Shown: positions 23,002 to 37,491, counted from the first letter of the stretch. The stretch: DNA of 64,000 bases from Lingula anatina (GCF_001039355.2 NW_019775325.1:1-64000); one strand, 5' to 3'. Made by a program: numbers and translations. The notes: generated from the letters alone by a model not told the origin.

Positions 23002-24182
23002 AAATTAAGGATGTAGATAACAGTAAATTGTCAAAATTTGGGTGTTTTTCTGAATTTGTCAGTATTAGAAAGATGAAATATCAACTACATATCAGCCTAT
23101 CTTAAAATAATGGAAGTTTACAAATAAACCCGTAATTTTAGCCTAATTGCTGATTTACCCCTGTGGTAGCGTGTCTGAGTTTTAAAGTAGGTCACACTTG
23201 TCCATATATGTGTTTGATTGGCAGCTCCACTGTGCAGCTGTATATTTCCCGTACTAGATTGCTGCTAACCTTTCACATTCTGTGAGTAACGTCGCGCTTT
23301 CACTTGCCAAACAATACTTTTCATTTTGAATTTATCAGTGAACTTAATTCTGACGATCTATTAAAGCTTTAAAAAGCAGACATATAGATGAGACGTATAT
23401 GGGCAAAGGCACTCCCCCTAGGTGTCACGTGGTGAAGAAGGCTGACGTCACGACTAACATGGTGGCTGCTGTCAATGCATGGAGGGGGCCTCCGGTTGAA
23501 AATGTTCAATAATAATGTTGAAAATGGATGAAAGACATAGTGACAGTTACATAGGCAGTGAGTAGAGGGCTGAACCAGTATAAATAACTAAATTTCTCAG
23601 CTTGCCAATGCAGCTCACTGATTATATAACGTTGGAATCTCCGGGGAGCACTAAAAGGCTGATTTCTCCGCTTCAGTTTATGGCTTCAAGAGAACGATTT
23701 AGACCAGTGTCAAAAGTAATTAGAACTCTCAACCGATGAAAGCTGGTATTCATTCGTTAGATCTAAGGTTTGTCTGAAAGTATGTGTCTGGGATTTCATA
23801 ACATCAGCTCCGTTTTCAACTTAGGCATGCTTTAGTTAGGCTAGGGGGTCTCGTTGAACTGGAAACCAAGTTTATTTTGATATCTCTGCTAATTTAACAC
23901 ATATGGCTAATTTGAGGCTCATTCTTGTTGATCCCTATGAGGGCTCACGAGTCAAGCTGTCTACACATGTCCATTTGTAGTGGACTTCTAGTTTTTAAGG
24001 TGTAAAGATCATGTTGAGCACACCTATTAAGCATTATATCTCATTACGTAACGATTACATAATAAAATAAGGATATGAAATGAAGAGCTGTTGAAATAAG
24101 CTTTCTATTGATATGTAACATGTTGGTATATCTTGGCCGGTTTAGAAGATAGCTACCCCTGTTATCTACATCCTTAATTAAT
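23002..24182. mobile_element. 1.2-kb element with TTAA-flanked inverted ends
   Basis: The left boundary reads TTAAGGATGTAGATAACAG and the right boundary is its reverse complement (CTGTTATCTACATCCTTAA). Terminal inverted repeats of at least 15 bp are therefore flanked by TTAA on both sides. TTAA duplication is the hallmark of piggyBac elements, and there is no transposase frame inside. The superfamily is inference: the ends do not show the usual piggyBac terminal triplet, and TTAA is itself palindromic. Confidence 0.55.
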
Positions 24183-24598
24183 TAAGGTGCTACCAAAGCT
24201 ATGTCTGCAAAGCAATTCAAAGTCAAGTCTGAGTCTGAAGTTTCCCACATAACATGGACCAGATAAGTGTAATATATACTTCTATATAAAGTCATTACCC
24301 CCTGGTGTTCCAAAATATTATCTGTACACAGCACAGCATACTTAGTATGATGACAATACTAATCTTAAGGGACTTTTTTCTTTCTTTCTTCAATTGTCAA
24401 ATTTTGCCTCATCACTTTTTCACCACTGCCAATGGGATTGAATTGATTTAAAGTTTGCATGTCAGAATAGTAGTATATTGCTTTGTAGGTGATTGCGTCT
24501 TCACATGCCGTAGGTGTACGTGAAATGATGCAATCAACACCATCTTTGCTGCATGAATGTATTACGTATATAGATAGGCTCTGGTGCACCATAATACC

Positions 24599-24748
24599 TT
24601 AAGGGGTCATTCCCATAGAAAATAATTGGTCTAGGTAGATTGATCCAATTGGCAGGGACTTTTGCTGAATGCAATCATAACAGTTTTATCCACCATGGAG
24701 TGGGATCGATGTATGTTAACCAACTGTTTCAATGGGAAGGAACCCTTA
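24599..24748. mobile_element. MITE family B, copy 3, short
   Basis: The ends TAAGGGGTCATTCCCATAG and the complement of CAATGGGAAGGAACCCTTA form the family-B inverted repeat around only about 110 bp. Inside is TGCTGAATGCAATCATAACAG, shared with copies 1 and 4. Confidence 0.8.
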
Positions 24749-26841
24749 GCTGACCCCAACTTGATAAAGTACACAGAACCTACATCAAAAGATTCAGAAC
24801 ATACTTTTTCCTACCAAGAGGGTATCCCCCCTCCCCCTGCCTATGGTTCTGATGTCCAAGGTCATTTACCAACTGCCTTTTATGATCTCGTTAACAACCA
24901 ATCCAACAGATACTGGATAACTGACATTTGTAATCATCAAACATTCAAAACCTCATTGACTAAAAGCTTTGTCACCAATATTCCTAATCTCCAGTAATGT
25001 TCTAACATTACACAATTAATTCATTTCTTCACTATAGTATTTAGACACAGATACAGTGGTAAGTACCAATCAATTGTTTACTACAGCTCACTATAGATAC
25101 TACAGATGTAACAATTAGGAGTCCATTTGTAAAATAGGATGTACGATTATGCAATCAACATAACATAAATTGGTGATAGATTCTGTTAATGTCTTCTGGG
25201 TAGAGACTATCCAATCAACATTACCTCAAAATCTCTTCATCAGAACAACAGGCTTAACCTACTTTTAGGACACAACTTTTTGGGAAAACTAGTTTTGTCC
25301 AGTTTTTTTATATATATTACTGATTTGCAGTCAAAGAGAGCAAGGCTAAATAGTTTTGATACATATATATCAAGATATTCCAATTTTGTAGGCGATTTTG
25401 TCAAGATTCTTTGTGCAATTTGTGGCTCTGCTGCAGCGATCAGTCATAATTATATTTCCATAAATTCATAGCCATTTTGTAACTTGTCAGGGAAAGCAAA
25501 ATGTATAATACTGATTATAGTGATAATCTCCATCAAAAATAAATAATTCAAACATATGATTGTTTCCCAAAGCTGTCTTTCGTGTATTCATACAAATAGT
25601 TAAAGCAAACACTGTCAAGGAAGATTCATGCCCTTTCAAGTGATGTTACACATAATATAATTCATTTCTCTCTCCATAAAGCTGTCTGCAGGTGCTCTGG
25701 CAGTTTTAGACACTCAGGGGATTCTCCTACGTAATCCCAGTAGAGTAAGAGAAACTCGGTCTATGCTAAAATGCTATATGACTTGTTAAAACTTTCAGGA
25801 CAAAAATTGTGAAAATTCAGACAAAATACACTTTTATATATGGTAATGACTTGATTTTTTTCAAAGGGAAACATTGTTAATTTTACAGACACTGCACATA
25901 TTTCTTTAAAGGGATAATAACTCTTGTGAGATCTATATTTCACAATAAAAACATTGGTAATAACTCAAACGAATACAATATATTCTGTTTTACCACAAAA
26001 ACGGCAGTTATAGCTATTATTCTGATATCTGAGCTTGTCTTCAGACCACGTGACCTCCATTGATGGCTATACTCTGTTATAATCTCTTAAGAGATTTTAA
26101 CAAAAAACCAAACTTTTTAGAAAAAAAAAAAAAAAAAAAAACAGGGACTAAATTTGAATGTAAAAATGGATTCATTAACCATTGGTAAGTATGGGAAAAT
26201 TGTTGTTTACTCCAGGAAAATTCATTTTTTGGCCAAAATGAAGAGTTATTATCCCTTTAAGTCATAATTTTTTTTAAAGCAGTCTTATCAACACTCCTTT
26301 GAGACTGCAAACTTTTCAATTTGCTACACAGATATACATTTTTATTTTATATTTGATTCTAAGATTATACATCTGAAAGGTTAATAATTTTCCCATTGAA
26401 CAAACTCATCCAATGAATAAGCACTTGTTGGACTTGTAGCACAGAAATGGCAAGATGGTGCATTTTCATCTATATATTCATTTTCTTTTTGCCAAATTGA
26501 CTTACTTAAGCTACTATTCCACACTAATTTTCTCAACTGACTCATGTTAATTATGCTTAGGTACTGACATGATAAAATGGAGCCATTCTTAGGAATTCTT
26601 TAAAACTGTATAACGATTTTATTGGAAGGGGAGATCAACATTCTAATAATCGTCTAAGATCCCATGAAATACTATTTCTAAATATGATGGTTAAGCTTAC
26701 TCCTTGTTAAAATTGTCTTTTTATGCTTTTCCAAAGGTGACCTCTGTAACCTTAAAAGGAATGCCAAGGTCAAGGTTGCCTAGTCATGATCTTGTCTAAA
26801 AAGTCTAGCTGAGGACCAGCTAAGTTGATGATTTTCTCTAC

Positions 26842-29800
26842 CTGCAATCCATAAATATGAAGTATCCATCTGTCTTTGAGGAAGTAAATGATAAAATGTG
26901 TTTCTAAATTTATTTGTCATAATGAGATACAGTAACATTAGTGCTTGGTCCTTGAATTCAGCAAAAGGGTGAAGTTTATACATAAATGTACTTCCAATAT
27001 TGGTCCTCAGTGCAAGCTTACACCATCTGTACAGGTGTACAGAAAAAGTTTGTTCCTCATGGACAGTACACATACTAGACAGTGGCAACAAAATGGGTGA
27101 TGAATCTATAAACACACAATTACACAACTTTTTTTAAAATAAATCATTACGTATAGTAGTAATTTACTGGAATATCAACTTGCAATGTATGCTTACAACT
27201 TTCTTGCCATTGTGTTAATTAACATCCATTTGCCTCACAAACTTCAAAGCAGATTAAAGCAGAAACAAAAATATTGTTCACCTTGGCCTTTTTACAAGAA
27301 GAGAGTATATAACGCTGGCTTCATTTGAATCCAGTGGAAATCACATGATCAACTCTGACCCTGACGGTAGATTCTTTAAAATGATAGCTGAGGATTGATC
27401 TAGCTGATGCCAGCAGTTTAGCAGGGTGTCCCCTGGGAAGATGAATTAAGAAGGTAAGATATAACTGTATGCAAGTTAGAGGTGATGGGAATAATTGTAA
27501 AACATCTATGGTAAAAATACAGAAAATAAATAGCTGGCCCCACAATTATTTAGGATTTTCATAAAAAAATTAGTTCTCATTCAGAATGCAATTTGTAACC
27601 CTTGAATTTTTGCAGATGATTAGACAAGCTTTTAATGAAAAATGATGTATTAATGTGGATCAAAAGTTGAGTAATTACTCAGCTTTTATCCAGATAAGCT
27701 TTTTAAAAGAGGAATCAATCAAACAATGTGTTATGATAAGATCAGGCATCCGACTTGAAGCAAGATATTGGATTTCTCCCCACAAAGCAAGAACTATCAT
27801 TTCCGGCAAAATTTTGTTATCCTGTGTGGACCATCTGCTGACCCGCAATCAAAGAAGAAATAAAACCAATGCTGTTCCAATAGTTCTGTTCTGATAGGGA
27901 TAATATCTCCCACCATGGTGATACACGGCAAGACTGTTGGTTTATTCCTCCACAGTGCATGGAGTCTTAAAAAGTTCCACATAAAATAACAAGAACATGG
28001 AATATATTGTAGCTGCAGTAGGTTAAATGCTAAAAATCTGTGACAGGTTTTTTTTGACTAGACAGCCAACAGAACCATATACTAACTTGGACAAAAAGGC
28101 ATTTAATTAATGTCATGATTAAGACAGTTGGAATACTTGAGGGGGTTTGAAGTGTAATTAAGGTCCCTGTTTAATCTTGCTGCCTCATGACAACGTTCAG
28201 TACAAACTTCAATTTTTCAGTGTTTCACTTTAAAAAGCGTACTACTAGTAGTTGTCAACCAACTTATGTTCAGACATGTGTGTGCATGCACATGCATGTT
28301 CACGTGTGTGTATGCAAACATCTGCATATTAATTTAATATAATTTCCATTGGGACAGTAACCCTGTATTAGTTGGTTACCACAGTGTGGAGGTCTGTGCT
28401 AGCTAGGGTATATAGTTTCTATACACAATCAATGTTAAAACCACAAGACTTGTACAGCCAGCCAGGCAACCACTTCTATCTGTCTAATGTTCCCACATCT
28501 CAGTTATTAATTGCACATATTGTTCTGAAAGGCAGTTTGAACAGAAGTACTACAAAATGCCCCCAAACCAGAAAACAAGCCAAAAATATTGAATACAGCC
28601 ATCCTGTACCGATAACAAAATTTACTCTCTGTGCGTCATCCAGTAATTTATGTGATGCAAAAAAGCACTGAGGACAGTATGTGTGCCCATCTCTCACAAA
28701 GAGCCAGAAGAAAACATCTTCTCCTTCACCATGATTGAGTAAAGAACATCACCTTAATTCATCTATCTAAAAAAATTATCGCCGACTGACAAAAACATTT
28801 AATTTGACACATTCGCAACTTCCAAAATAGATCTACCTCCTGCCTTGATAACTGCACTGGGTATTGGGTTTATTGCACAATCGATGCCCTGAAGGGAAAA
28901 TGCACTCAAGGCTGGTGAAGATTGAAGGTGAAGCTATCCAAAAAATGATGAAGCTTCCTGAGTGCAATGGTGCAGATGGTGCACCAGCTTGCTTATCAAT
29001 GCTATACGTCCATGGTCTGCTATCTTTCTGGTTTTAGAGGTAAATTGCAACCAGAATTACCAGGGTGTAATGGAACAGTCCTGTAACCCAGAGATGTCAA
29101 GATGTCTGGAGACGCAAATTAGACATATTACAGACATTATCAGTTTTAAAAAAAGTTTTAATGTGAACACAGACACAAGTGAGTCAGAGCAAAGTGCAGA
29201 ATGCATTCAGATCCTCGCTAATGAATGTGCTCCTCAATAATTTCCTAATGCCTCACTCCTGCCCCTCAATACCCTCTAGCAAGGTAAATTAATGGCATAA
29301 TAACTGCAATGTCTTCTTTATGTAAAGCTTTATTCCTCAATCTCTTTCTCTGTTACCAGTCTGCTGAGGGCATCAATGCAATGTTATTAACAATATGCAT
29401 TATTCACTATAGCAATCTCGATCAAGCCAAGATAGATGCCACTAGCTTACAGCTTCTCTCTCCGTCCCAGTGGACATCAAATGTTTGAATCGGTAGAAGG
29501 AATGACTTTTTTCATTTGAATTAAGTGCACAAATTTTTTGCTGGTAGACACTGAAATTCAAAGTTCTTCTTACAGGAATTTCAGAGAGGGAGAGTCACCT
29601 CCTCAATGTGTACCACCAGCCAGAGATGTGCTTAAAAATGAGCCAATATTACACCACTCATTTTCAGATAACTATGAATTAAGATGATTAAATGAAATCC
29701 AGGATTCTATCCATGTACCAGCTACAATAACTTCCTTAATCAGGGGTTACACAACTTACTGAAGATGTTTGGATACATCTGATTCATCATTCATAGATTT

Positions 29801-30687
29801 GTGTCTCATAAATGTATCTGGGATTTTCATCCCAAATCTAATTCTCCCCTGAGCACATTTCTCCCAATCAATTTGTGCTCGTCCTTTGATTCCCTGCACT
29901 TGAATTTGATGTTTTCGACAATTTCTAATTAAATGATAAAGTTTCAAATGTCTCGCCATAGTCTTCCTGACATCTTAGAAGGAAATATGGACATCAGGTA
30001 CATGGACCTTTGTTTAAAGAGTTTTATCATTTTTTAAGGTTTGAATTGGGAAAGATAAGTAGTAAGTATGTAGACATAGAAGGATTACTTTGGGACAATT
30101 TTACACGTGGAGTGTGCAATTCATCACACTGTATGTGCTTTGTTCGTGTACAAGACTTAAACTGATCCTCATAACTAAGAAAATCAATTACAATTCTGTC
30201 ACTTATCCAATTTGTTGCTTGCCCTTTCCATTATTGAATTATGCTAGAAGATGTTTGTGGCATTAAACATTAAACAGTTGATTTATTTCTAAAATGTTTG
30301 AAAACTGAATGGAAAGAATTTATGACATCACCTCATCATAACTGCACATAACATATAAAATTGGTATCATTTTCAGCTGGAGAAAATTAGCCATGAATCA
30401 TTCAATCTTGATTGCTACAACCAAAAAATCTCATCTCTAGAGTTTTGAGAAAGCACTGATTTATTTGCGGTTGATAATCATTAAGATTGTTAAAAAAACA
30501 AGCAATTACACAAGGAATGTGATTAGAAAAATGGCAAAAGGATAAGGTCATCAAATTTGCTCCTGCAGGAATCAAAATTCTTGATTGCTGCCAGTTGTAT
30601 TAAATCTTCCTCACTCAGTATTGATCGGACATTTTGGCGTGAAGGTTTTGCTAACAGTGTAGAGGGTTGGAGGTTGAGTATCATGCA
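26842..30687 (-). CDS. Large minus-strand gene, central five-exon block
   Basis: Five segments on the minus strand join in perfect phase: 30615-30687, 29760-29966, 28610-28692, 27360-27432 and 26842-27074. Borders include donors GTGAGG, GTAAGT and GTAGAG and acceptors CTTCTTAATTCATCTTCCCAG and GATGTCAG. All split codons give sense residues, and each exon is open in only the frame the chain demands, giving 222 residues. Extracts are PTLYTVSKTFTPKCPINTE, ARHLKLYHLIRNCRKHQI, GHTYCPQCFFASHKLLDD, LLNCWHQLDQSSAIILKN and HPFAEFKDQALMLLYLIMT. The later part is Leu-rich and looks alpha-helical. I do not recognise the family. This block is the strongest evidence that a real gene runs through the region. 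Confidence 0.68.
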
Positions 30688-30796
30688 CTGAAGTCTGTGT
30701 TAATGGTAGGATACTCTACACTGTATGTCAGGCTGGAAACTATTGGACAAAAGTGTATATCAACCCCGTGGACAACAGTTTCAGAGTTGGGTTCTT

Positions 30797-30843
30797 TTTC
30801 TGCAAAAAATAAAATAAAATAAATAAATAATAAAAAAAATAAC

Positions 30844-30878
<35 letters not shown>

Positions 30879-30880
30879 AA
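30797..30880. repeat. (AAAT)n tract
   Basis: A long run of AAAT/AATA units, interrupted in its first part. Confidence 0.9.
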
Positions 30881-33305
30881 AATAGGGTCTTATTTCTGAA
30901 TTGACCAAACATGAGAGATTATACCTATAGGCCTTCATACATGACCTTCACTATTAAAAATTGATTGCATTACATCATGCTCAGTTCACAGCAAATGGTA
31001 ATTTAAGATTTGGTTACAACTGTTGATTGTATTTCAAAGTTTACTGTTTCAGCATCTTTTAGTAATCTCAACATACAGAACTCTGTTTGGAGGTTTTACA
31101 CTTTTCAACATTTATCAACATTTCTACTGGAAAACTTTGCATTAGTCCCTCCAAAAAGATCAAGTGGTAGTGGCATATTTTACGATATCTTTTATTTGCA
31201 GAGGATCATTTTGATGAACCAGTTAACGGACATTGTCCCTTGATTTTCCCTAGAGGGGAATATAAAAAAAGACAAGTTCATTCATTTAGTAACAATTTTT
31301 ATGAGACAACAGGAGCAGAAAGTGTCAGCATTGATTTTTTTGCAATAAAGCACTTTGGTGCATATATTCTTTCATGCATGTTACTTTCAATTTATCTTGT
31401 TTTTATTGACCGTAACTTACACTTTTTCAGCTTTGTTAGTTTTTCTTATGGTTCAATAACTTTTTCTGGGAAAAATTAGCTAAGTATTTTCTTACCTTTA
31501 AGCGTAACGTGATACATCCTTTTTTATTCCATCTGCTACGTGTGCATTGCAGAAGATTGACTGAACTTCTAGATGCATTTAAAGTCAATTTTTTACCACA
31601 AAACCCAACCAAATGCCACCATTTAGTTTCAAATTGTATAATTTAGAGGAACACCAAAGGGCAGCATTTTATATTCCCAAAAATTGATATTTGAAAGGAC
31701 ATTTTTTGTTTCCTTTCTTTGCTATTTATGGCAGAGTGAGGGATTACTTTGGTTGATGACTTGGCATGTCGACTTCATTTTAGTCATATACCATAGGAAA
31801 CTTGTAGATGTGGTTAATTATCTGTGTTACTTTAAGGAATCCAAGCTCCCTTTATTAGTAACTATAATACATGTACTAAGTATCTTGGACTACATGTAAC
31901 TGCCAAGTAGTCAGATATTAAATTAGTACAATTAATGATGAATTGCATGCTTTTAATACCAAACTTTCTGCTTCCTCTTCTTAATTTGACAAGTTTTTAT
32001 TTCTGACTGGTACCAACATACATTTTTGGGAAGCACCATGAACAAGTGCTTTCAATTCAAAATTTGCAAATGAAACCATTCTTCCAACCAATTATTTGCA
32101 ATTTTAAAATATTTTACACCAGTACCAAGGCAATAATTTGCAATTCCACTCACAACACATCAAAGAAGCAGCTATTCTTTTTTCTGATTACCTGCCACTG
32201 CTGTGGGGAATTTCATCAGTGGTAATTGTCGCTAAATTGTTCTTCTGGAGACTACTATCAGGATAATGCCACCATAGCATGTTCAACCTGAGCATTTTCA
32301 CTTTTGATAGAGGCTTTTGATGGTAGGCTTTAAATTCATACTTAAATTCATACTTAATTGTAGCTTTTTTCTGAAAGGTATAACAATTTGGTCAGGTGAA
32401 AAGCTTCAAACTGCACAAAATATGTACTTTTTTCTGAAAGGTATGAGCATTTGTTGGTAGGCTTTAAATTCACTGTATGTACTTATTTTTTGAAAGGTAA
32501 ATTTAAAGGCATTTGGTGAAAGGCTCCAATTTTGCACAGAAATATACTTTTTTCTGACATTCTGCTTAGATTCTTTTTTTTTTTTTTAATATATATTCTG
32601 ATTTTTTGATATCCTTTCTGTTATATTGGTATGTGCAGACAGACAATCATATTGCAATAATTTGAAATGCAGGCTTTTATAAAGTTGCCTTTTAAGGGGT
32701 TATAAAAAAATTAAGGTTAAAAATATCTAATTTGTACAGTGGCATAATGAGGCAATATATTTAAGTCTATTTTCCTAAGGAACAGAGAAGCAATGAGATA
32801 ATAAAGTAAAATGCACAAATAATGCAAACAATCAATAAAACACAGCCTTTTATCTTCCAAAATTCCTTCTCATAAAATACAACATTCAATGAAGATTAAA
32901 AAGCCATTAAAACTCGCTTCACAAAAGGTCATTTTTTCCATTTAAATACCTCTCAATGACCCCATGCTATAGGAAAATAGGGTGTTTGATCAACCTATCA
33001 TTTTAATGAATCGCACATAAATCACCAATAGTCTTGTTCCTTGAATATCACTAATATCCTGCTAATGCCGCAGCAAGCTGGGGACCAATTCATCAAGATG
33101 TTTAGCTTGATTTCATAAAACTGTAAGGACTATAGCCAGCTGAAGTACATCATACGCCCACAATATTTTAATGAAGTATTTCAGTACAAAAGTTACTGTT
33201 CGCCAGAGGCTGGTGTGGATACAGGATTTATTGGGTAGCGCTGGACATGCCACAGCGTGTGGTAAGTGGCAGAAGTTCTCACATCCTTTGATGAACCTAG
33301 TCTAC

Positions 33306-33492
33306 CTGGCGTGTCGTGATTGATTGTTACGTGCACTGAGTCATGTTTTACACTGAACCAGTGATACTTGGGAATTATTTTATCAAGTTGCTGTTGAGGG
33401 CGGGCACTCTTGGTAGTTATAAGGTAAGCTTTGGTAATTCCTGAAAGTGTTACCCAATTGAGGGGTTGCTTGTATAGCTGAGGAAAGTAACT
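33306..33492 (-). CDS. Large minus-strand gene, exon 5' of the central block
   Basis: The frame is open from an acceptor at 33493 (TTTCTTTTGAAG) to a donor at 33305 (CCAG/GTAGAC). It encodes pieces such as YKQPLNWVTLSGITKAYLIT and KIIPKYHWFSVKHDSVHVTI. The end phase fits the exon at 30687. A second possible acceptor (ACACTTTCAG) would start it at 33440. The frame continues past the donor to a TAA at 33197, so a terminal-exon reading cannot be excluded. The function is unknown. Confidence 0.45.
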
Positions 33493-34627
33493 CTTCAAAA
33501 GAAAGATATTGGAGCTTTTCTTCCCTATGTACTTTTCACAACACTGTTCATTTAATTTATAAGGGCCTATATACACAAAAAATCTTAATGTTATCCCTTG
33601 AGTTTATTGTCTTCAGTTAATTAAAGGTCAAGTGCTGAATTTGCTACTCAACAAATTTAAGGAAGATAATCTAAGAAGAAGTAAACTGAAGAAAATCTGC
33701 AAGTCATAGACATTTTAACATTATACATTATTCAAAACCAGCCAATCAAATAAATCATATTTGAAGGCATGGAAAAAACTGCATAATTGGAGGAACCAAA
33801 TTTACATGGTAAAGTTAGTGATAAACAAATAGTAAAATTGGAGTGGGCATATCTGACCAGAGCAGAAGTCAAAATAATTTGTGAAATTAACATTTTGAAA
33901 AGAGGGACAAAATTCTGTATACTGCCAAGTGTGCAAAGTTTGTACATACTAGTACATGTGTTTCCTGGGTTTACAGTGAGCTGTAGGTTATAGATTTTCA
34001 ATAATACCTTTAAAATCAGTGTGTTTTATGGATTTCAATAATTTGATGCTGAAAGCCGCCTCCCCCCCCCCTCCAATCCAATGGCCATTATCATGATGGA
34101 AAAATTAGAAACAATACACCACCATCTTCTCCAGTTTTAGAACCTGACGGTCAAAACCAGGAAATTGCATTTCAAAATGTCATTTTAGCTTCATTTCACT
34201 CTAACAACAGGGTTTCATTACTGCGTTCTTTGCAATTAACAATTGCAATTTTCTTTGCAATCTTCAAGAGATATCCCTTATCCAGATAATTTTACAATTA
34301 AGAGTCTTTCCTCTCTGATATGAGGGGAGGATATTCTTTTTGGATGACGACATGACACTCATCTCCAGTACAAGTCCCATCTTTTTATACAGAGTCCTCA
34401 TGAAAAACTTGCAAATAATAGTAGAGAAATAAAAAATGTACTGACAGTTGAGTGTAATGATTGATCATGAGCAGTGCTTCTAAGGGATGTGAACAGGAGA
34501 AATTGTACTAAACATAGACAAGAACGAGCAATGTTTAAGCTATTAGTCTAATTGCACTTGTGTGAAAGAGTTCATTGCTGTTTGTACTTCTGACAGGAAG
34601 ATCATGGCCAATGAAATGTAGACCCAT

Positions 34628-34631
<4 letters not shown>

Positions 34632-34690
<59 letters not shown>
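34632..34690. repeat. (GA)n microsatellite
   Basis: About 29 perfect AG/GA units. Confidence 0.97.
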
Positions 34691-34692
<2 letters not shown>

Positions 34693-35705
34693 AACTTTGA
34701 AAATCTATGCATGATGATTAAGGTCAAGTCTATTCTCCATCATTAATGAATGCAGCTGTGAGAACAATTCTGGCTAACCAACAAGTATTCAAAATCACAT
34801 AACTCAATACTATAAATTCCACTTAGAACTTCCTAAGATAAATGCATATATTTTATATGGCATATTTAATAAATGCATGATGATTCTAAGCTGTGGCCTC
34901 TGTGTTAAAGTTAAACAACCATACACTTATACCAAACAGGTTTAGAGCACCACATTTTAAGTTAACACTTAAAAATATACTGTAATCTGAATCAAAACTT
35001 AAAAAATATCTAATATAAATCAATAGATATTAAATTATATACAAGTAATTTGTAATCAATTTCTAAATTACTTGAGTAAAAAAAACAACAAGTAATAACA
35101 ATAAATTTTATAATAAGAATGGCATTTAGAACCACACAGGAAATCATTATAATTAGAAAATAGAAGGTAGATTCTGGATAACCAGGAAACAATCAGAATA
35201 TCAGGGGACAAATCAAGGCAATCTTAGGTTAACAAGGGGCATTGGAGGCAATTAAGGGTCTTTCTAATTAAAGTACATGTGGATAACCCCCTCCTGAGAG
35301 TTTCCTGGAGTCTGTGCTCCAATTAATAGTCCAGGAAAAGCTGTCAACTGAGCACTTAGGATCTCTCTGATCTTGACACCTTGGTGACTGTGACAGCCAT
35401 GGAGGGAATAGGGAACATGCAGATAACCCATGCCTTAGAGGACTAGCTGATAGGAATTAATAAATGATTTGTTAAACTAAAGATGGATCATCCCCCCTAT
35501 TAATGATATCAGTCTACTCTGAAGGTGAATGGCATTTCTTGGAAAATTTTGTCAAGTTCAGGTGTAGGCGTAGGAGGCATGATACTTTTAAGGGTAATAA
35601 TTACATCATTCATAATTCATCAAAGTAAATGCCTTCTTCACACTACTGACATTAATGAAAAAGTCAAATATCAGGATAGTTTATCAGCCTTTACTAATAT
35701 AAACT

Positions 35706-35899
35706 ATGAAGGGCTCATTACCATTGACACCATCAGTCTCTGTAGATCAACCCAACTCTGAGGGGACTCTTGCTGAATGCAATCAGTTTAACAGACTAAC
35801 ACACCTCCTATTGTTTTCAACATACTCATATAATCACCAGTTTTTCGGTATTCTACTCAACGCTAGAAAGAGGCATGTTTTAATGGTAATGAGCACTTA
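35706..35899. mobile_element. MITE family B, copy 4
   Basis: The ends GAAGGGCTCATTACCATTG and the complement of TAATGGTAATGAGCACTTA form the inverted repeat. The interior (TGAATGCAATCAG, CACACCTCCTATTGTTTTC, ATCACCAGTTTTTCGGTATT) matches copy 1 at 13275-13528. Confidence 0.85.
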
Positions 35900-36114
35900 A
35901 TGGCCAAAAGCTTCATAATCAAAGTGGGTGGCACAACAGGCCAAACACTGAAAGGGGTTACAAATTTGTAATTTGGCTATTCAAGAAGCAATTGAATACG
36001 AGTTCCATTATTTATTTCAATGCCCAACATATAAAAAAGAGCAAGAGAGCTTTCATAGAAAAAATTGAATCCCAAAACAGGAACATGACGCATGATCACC
36101 ACAAAGAAAATTAT

Positions 36115-36147
<33 letters not shown>

Positions 36148-36203
36148 AATGGTGTTATGTTGAAGAGTTGCATTTGCTATGTGTTTGAAATAACCAATAG
36201 TTT

Positions 36204-36622
36204 ATTTTGTCAATAGCTATAGAAAATTCACTGATATTTACTAGCCAGTATTCTGTCTGCTGACAGTCAGACATCATCAGGGAAATGAGGATTGTGATAG
36301 GCAATAATCACCTGTCGCCCTTAGGTGTGCTGTCTAGTCAAATGCCCCGACTTTCACTGTAAAGCTCTTAAAGCTATTAGCATCAAGCTGCACAGGGCCA
36401 AACTCAATAGAACTGATGGGACTGAGTTCCCCAACCTCTATCTTCCACTCCTTAGGGAGGGGGGAATACAGAGGAGGGGGGAACCTGACTAGACAGAACA
36501 CCTTAGGGGCGACAGGTGAAAATACCTATCACAATCCTCATTTCCCTGATGATGTCTGGCTGTCAGTAGACCGAATATTGGCTGGTAAATATCAGTGAGT
36601 TTTCTATAGCTATTGACAAAAG
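36204..36622. mobile_element. Foldback element with arms of about 135 bp
   Basis: The left arm (36204-36340, TTTTGTCAATAGCTATAGAA...) and the right arm (36484-36622) are reverse complements at roughly 90 percent identity. They flank a loop of about 140 bp. Both contain CATCATCAGGGAAATGAGGA. No transposase frame is present, so it is a non-autonomous foldback or MITE-type element. Confidence 0.85.
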
Positions 36623-37491
36623 TAACTCTGTTGGTTAAACGGTGTTAGCAATGGAAAGAAAATTTAATTTCCTGAATATATATATCATACACAACTTCAA
36701 ACTTCATCAAAGACAGTTCTACCATCATCTCCAGTGCCTTCTATGATGTATAATTCACAAACACAAGTCATGCAATTTCAGATAAAAAAAAGAATGCCAA
36801 CTTTTGTAAAAGTAATTTGATAATGTTTATTTTCTGGCAAGATTTTCAAAACAATTCTTAAATTTCAGTAAACTCCAAGTAAAAAAAGACAATTTGGCAG
36901 TTTTGGGAAAATTACTAGTAATAGCTGTAATGTGTCAGGAACAGCTGTCAGACATAGCTATAAGATGGGCAAATAAGACAGTATACAGTGTCTGTATATG
37001 TAGAGACTAAAAACGTATACTTTCAGATATTGAAATAGGCTATATGAAAAAAAAATAGGAGGATTTCAGACAATACTAATCCTATAAACTGCCTGCAATA
37101 GGACAACATTTTGAATTACTATGAGTCCACTGGCATCCATTCTAAAAATAATATTACATCATTTCTTTGTCTGGATTAATAACAGCTGCAGATTTTTTCA
37201 AGTGTAAAAAGAAGAAAAAACTGAATGTGATTATTATTCCTCCCCACCCACTCAGCAGCTTTGTCAAAGGAGAAATGGAAAGACATGAATAAAATACAGT
37301 TTCTATAAAAACACCATAGAGCAGGTGGTTCTAACTTCTACTGTTAACCAGTGCAGGAACTGCTGAAAGTTATTCAGCCAGAAGTGAGGTGAAAAGTTGC
37401 CAAGGAATACTGGACTGCTTGCAGCCAAAAAATTCTTCTAGATCAGTTAGTTCCAATAGAGAGACACTGACATTAGTATTTACAGAGTTAA

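Noticed and set aside
24365-24592. 75-codon minus-strand ORF starting with ATG
   Set aside because: It begins at the edge of a MITE-B copy. A sub-segment (24505-24548) may be an exon of the large gene in another frame, but support is too weak to list.
24662-24997. 111-codon plus-strand ORF
   Set aside because: Its first part is MITE-B sequence, and the rest has no recognisable domain.
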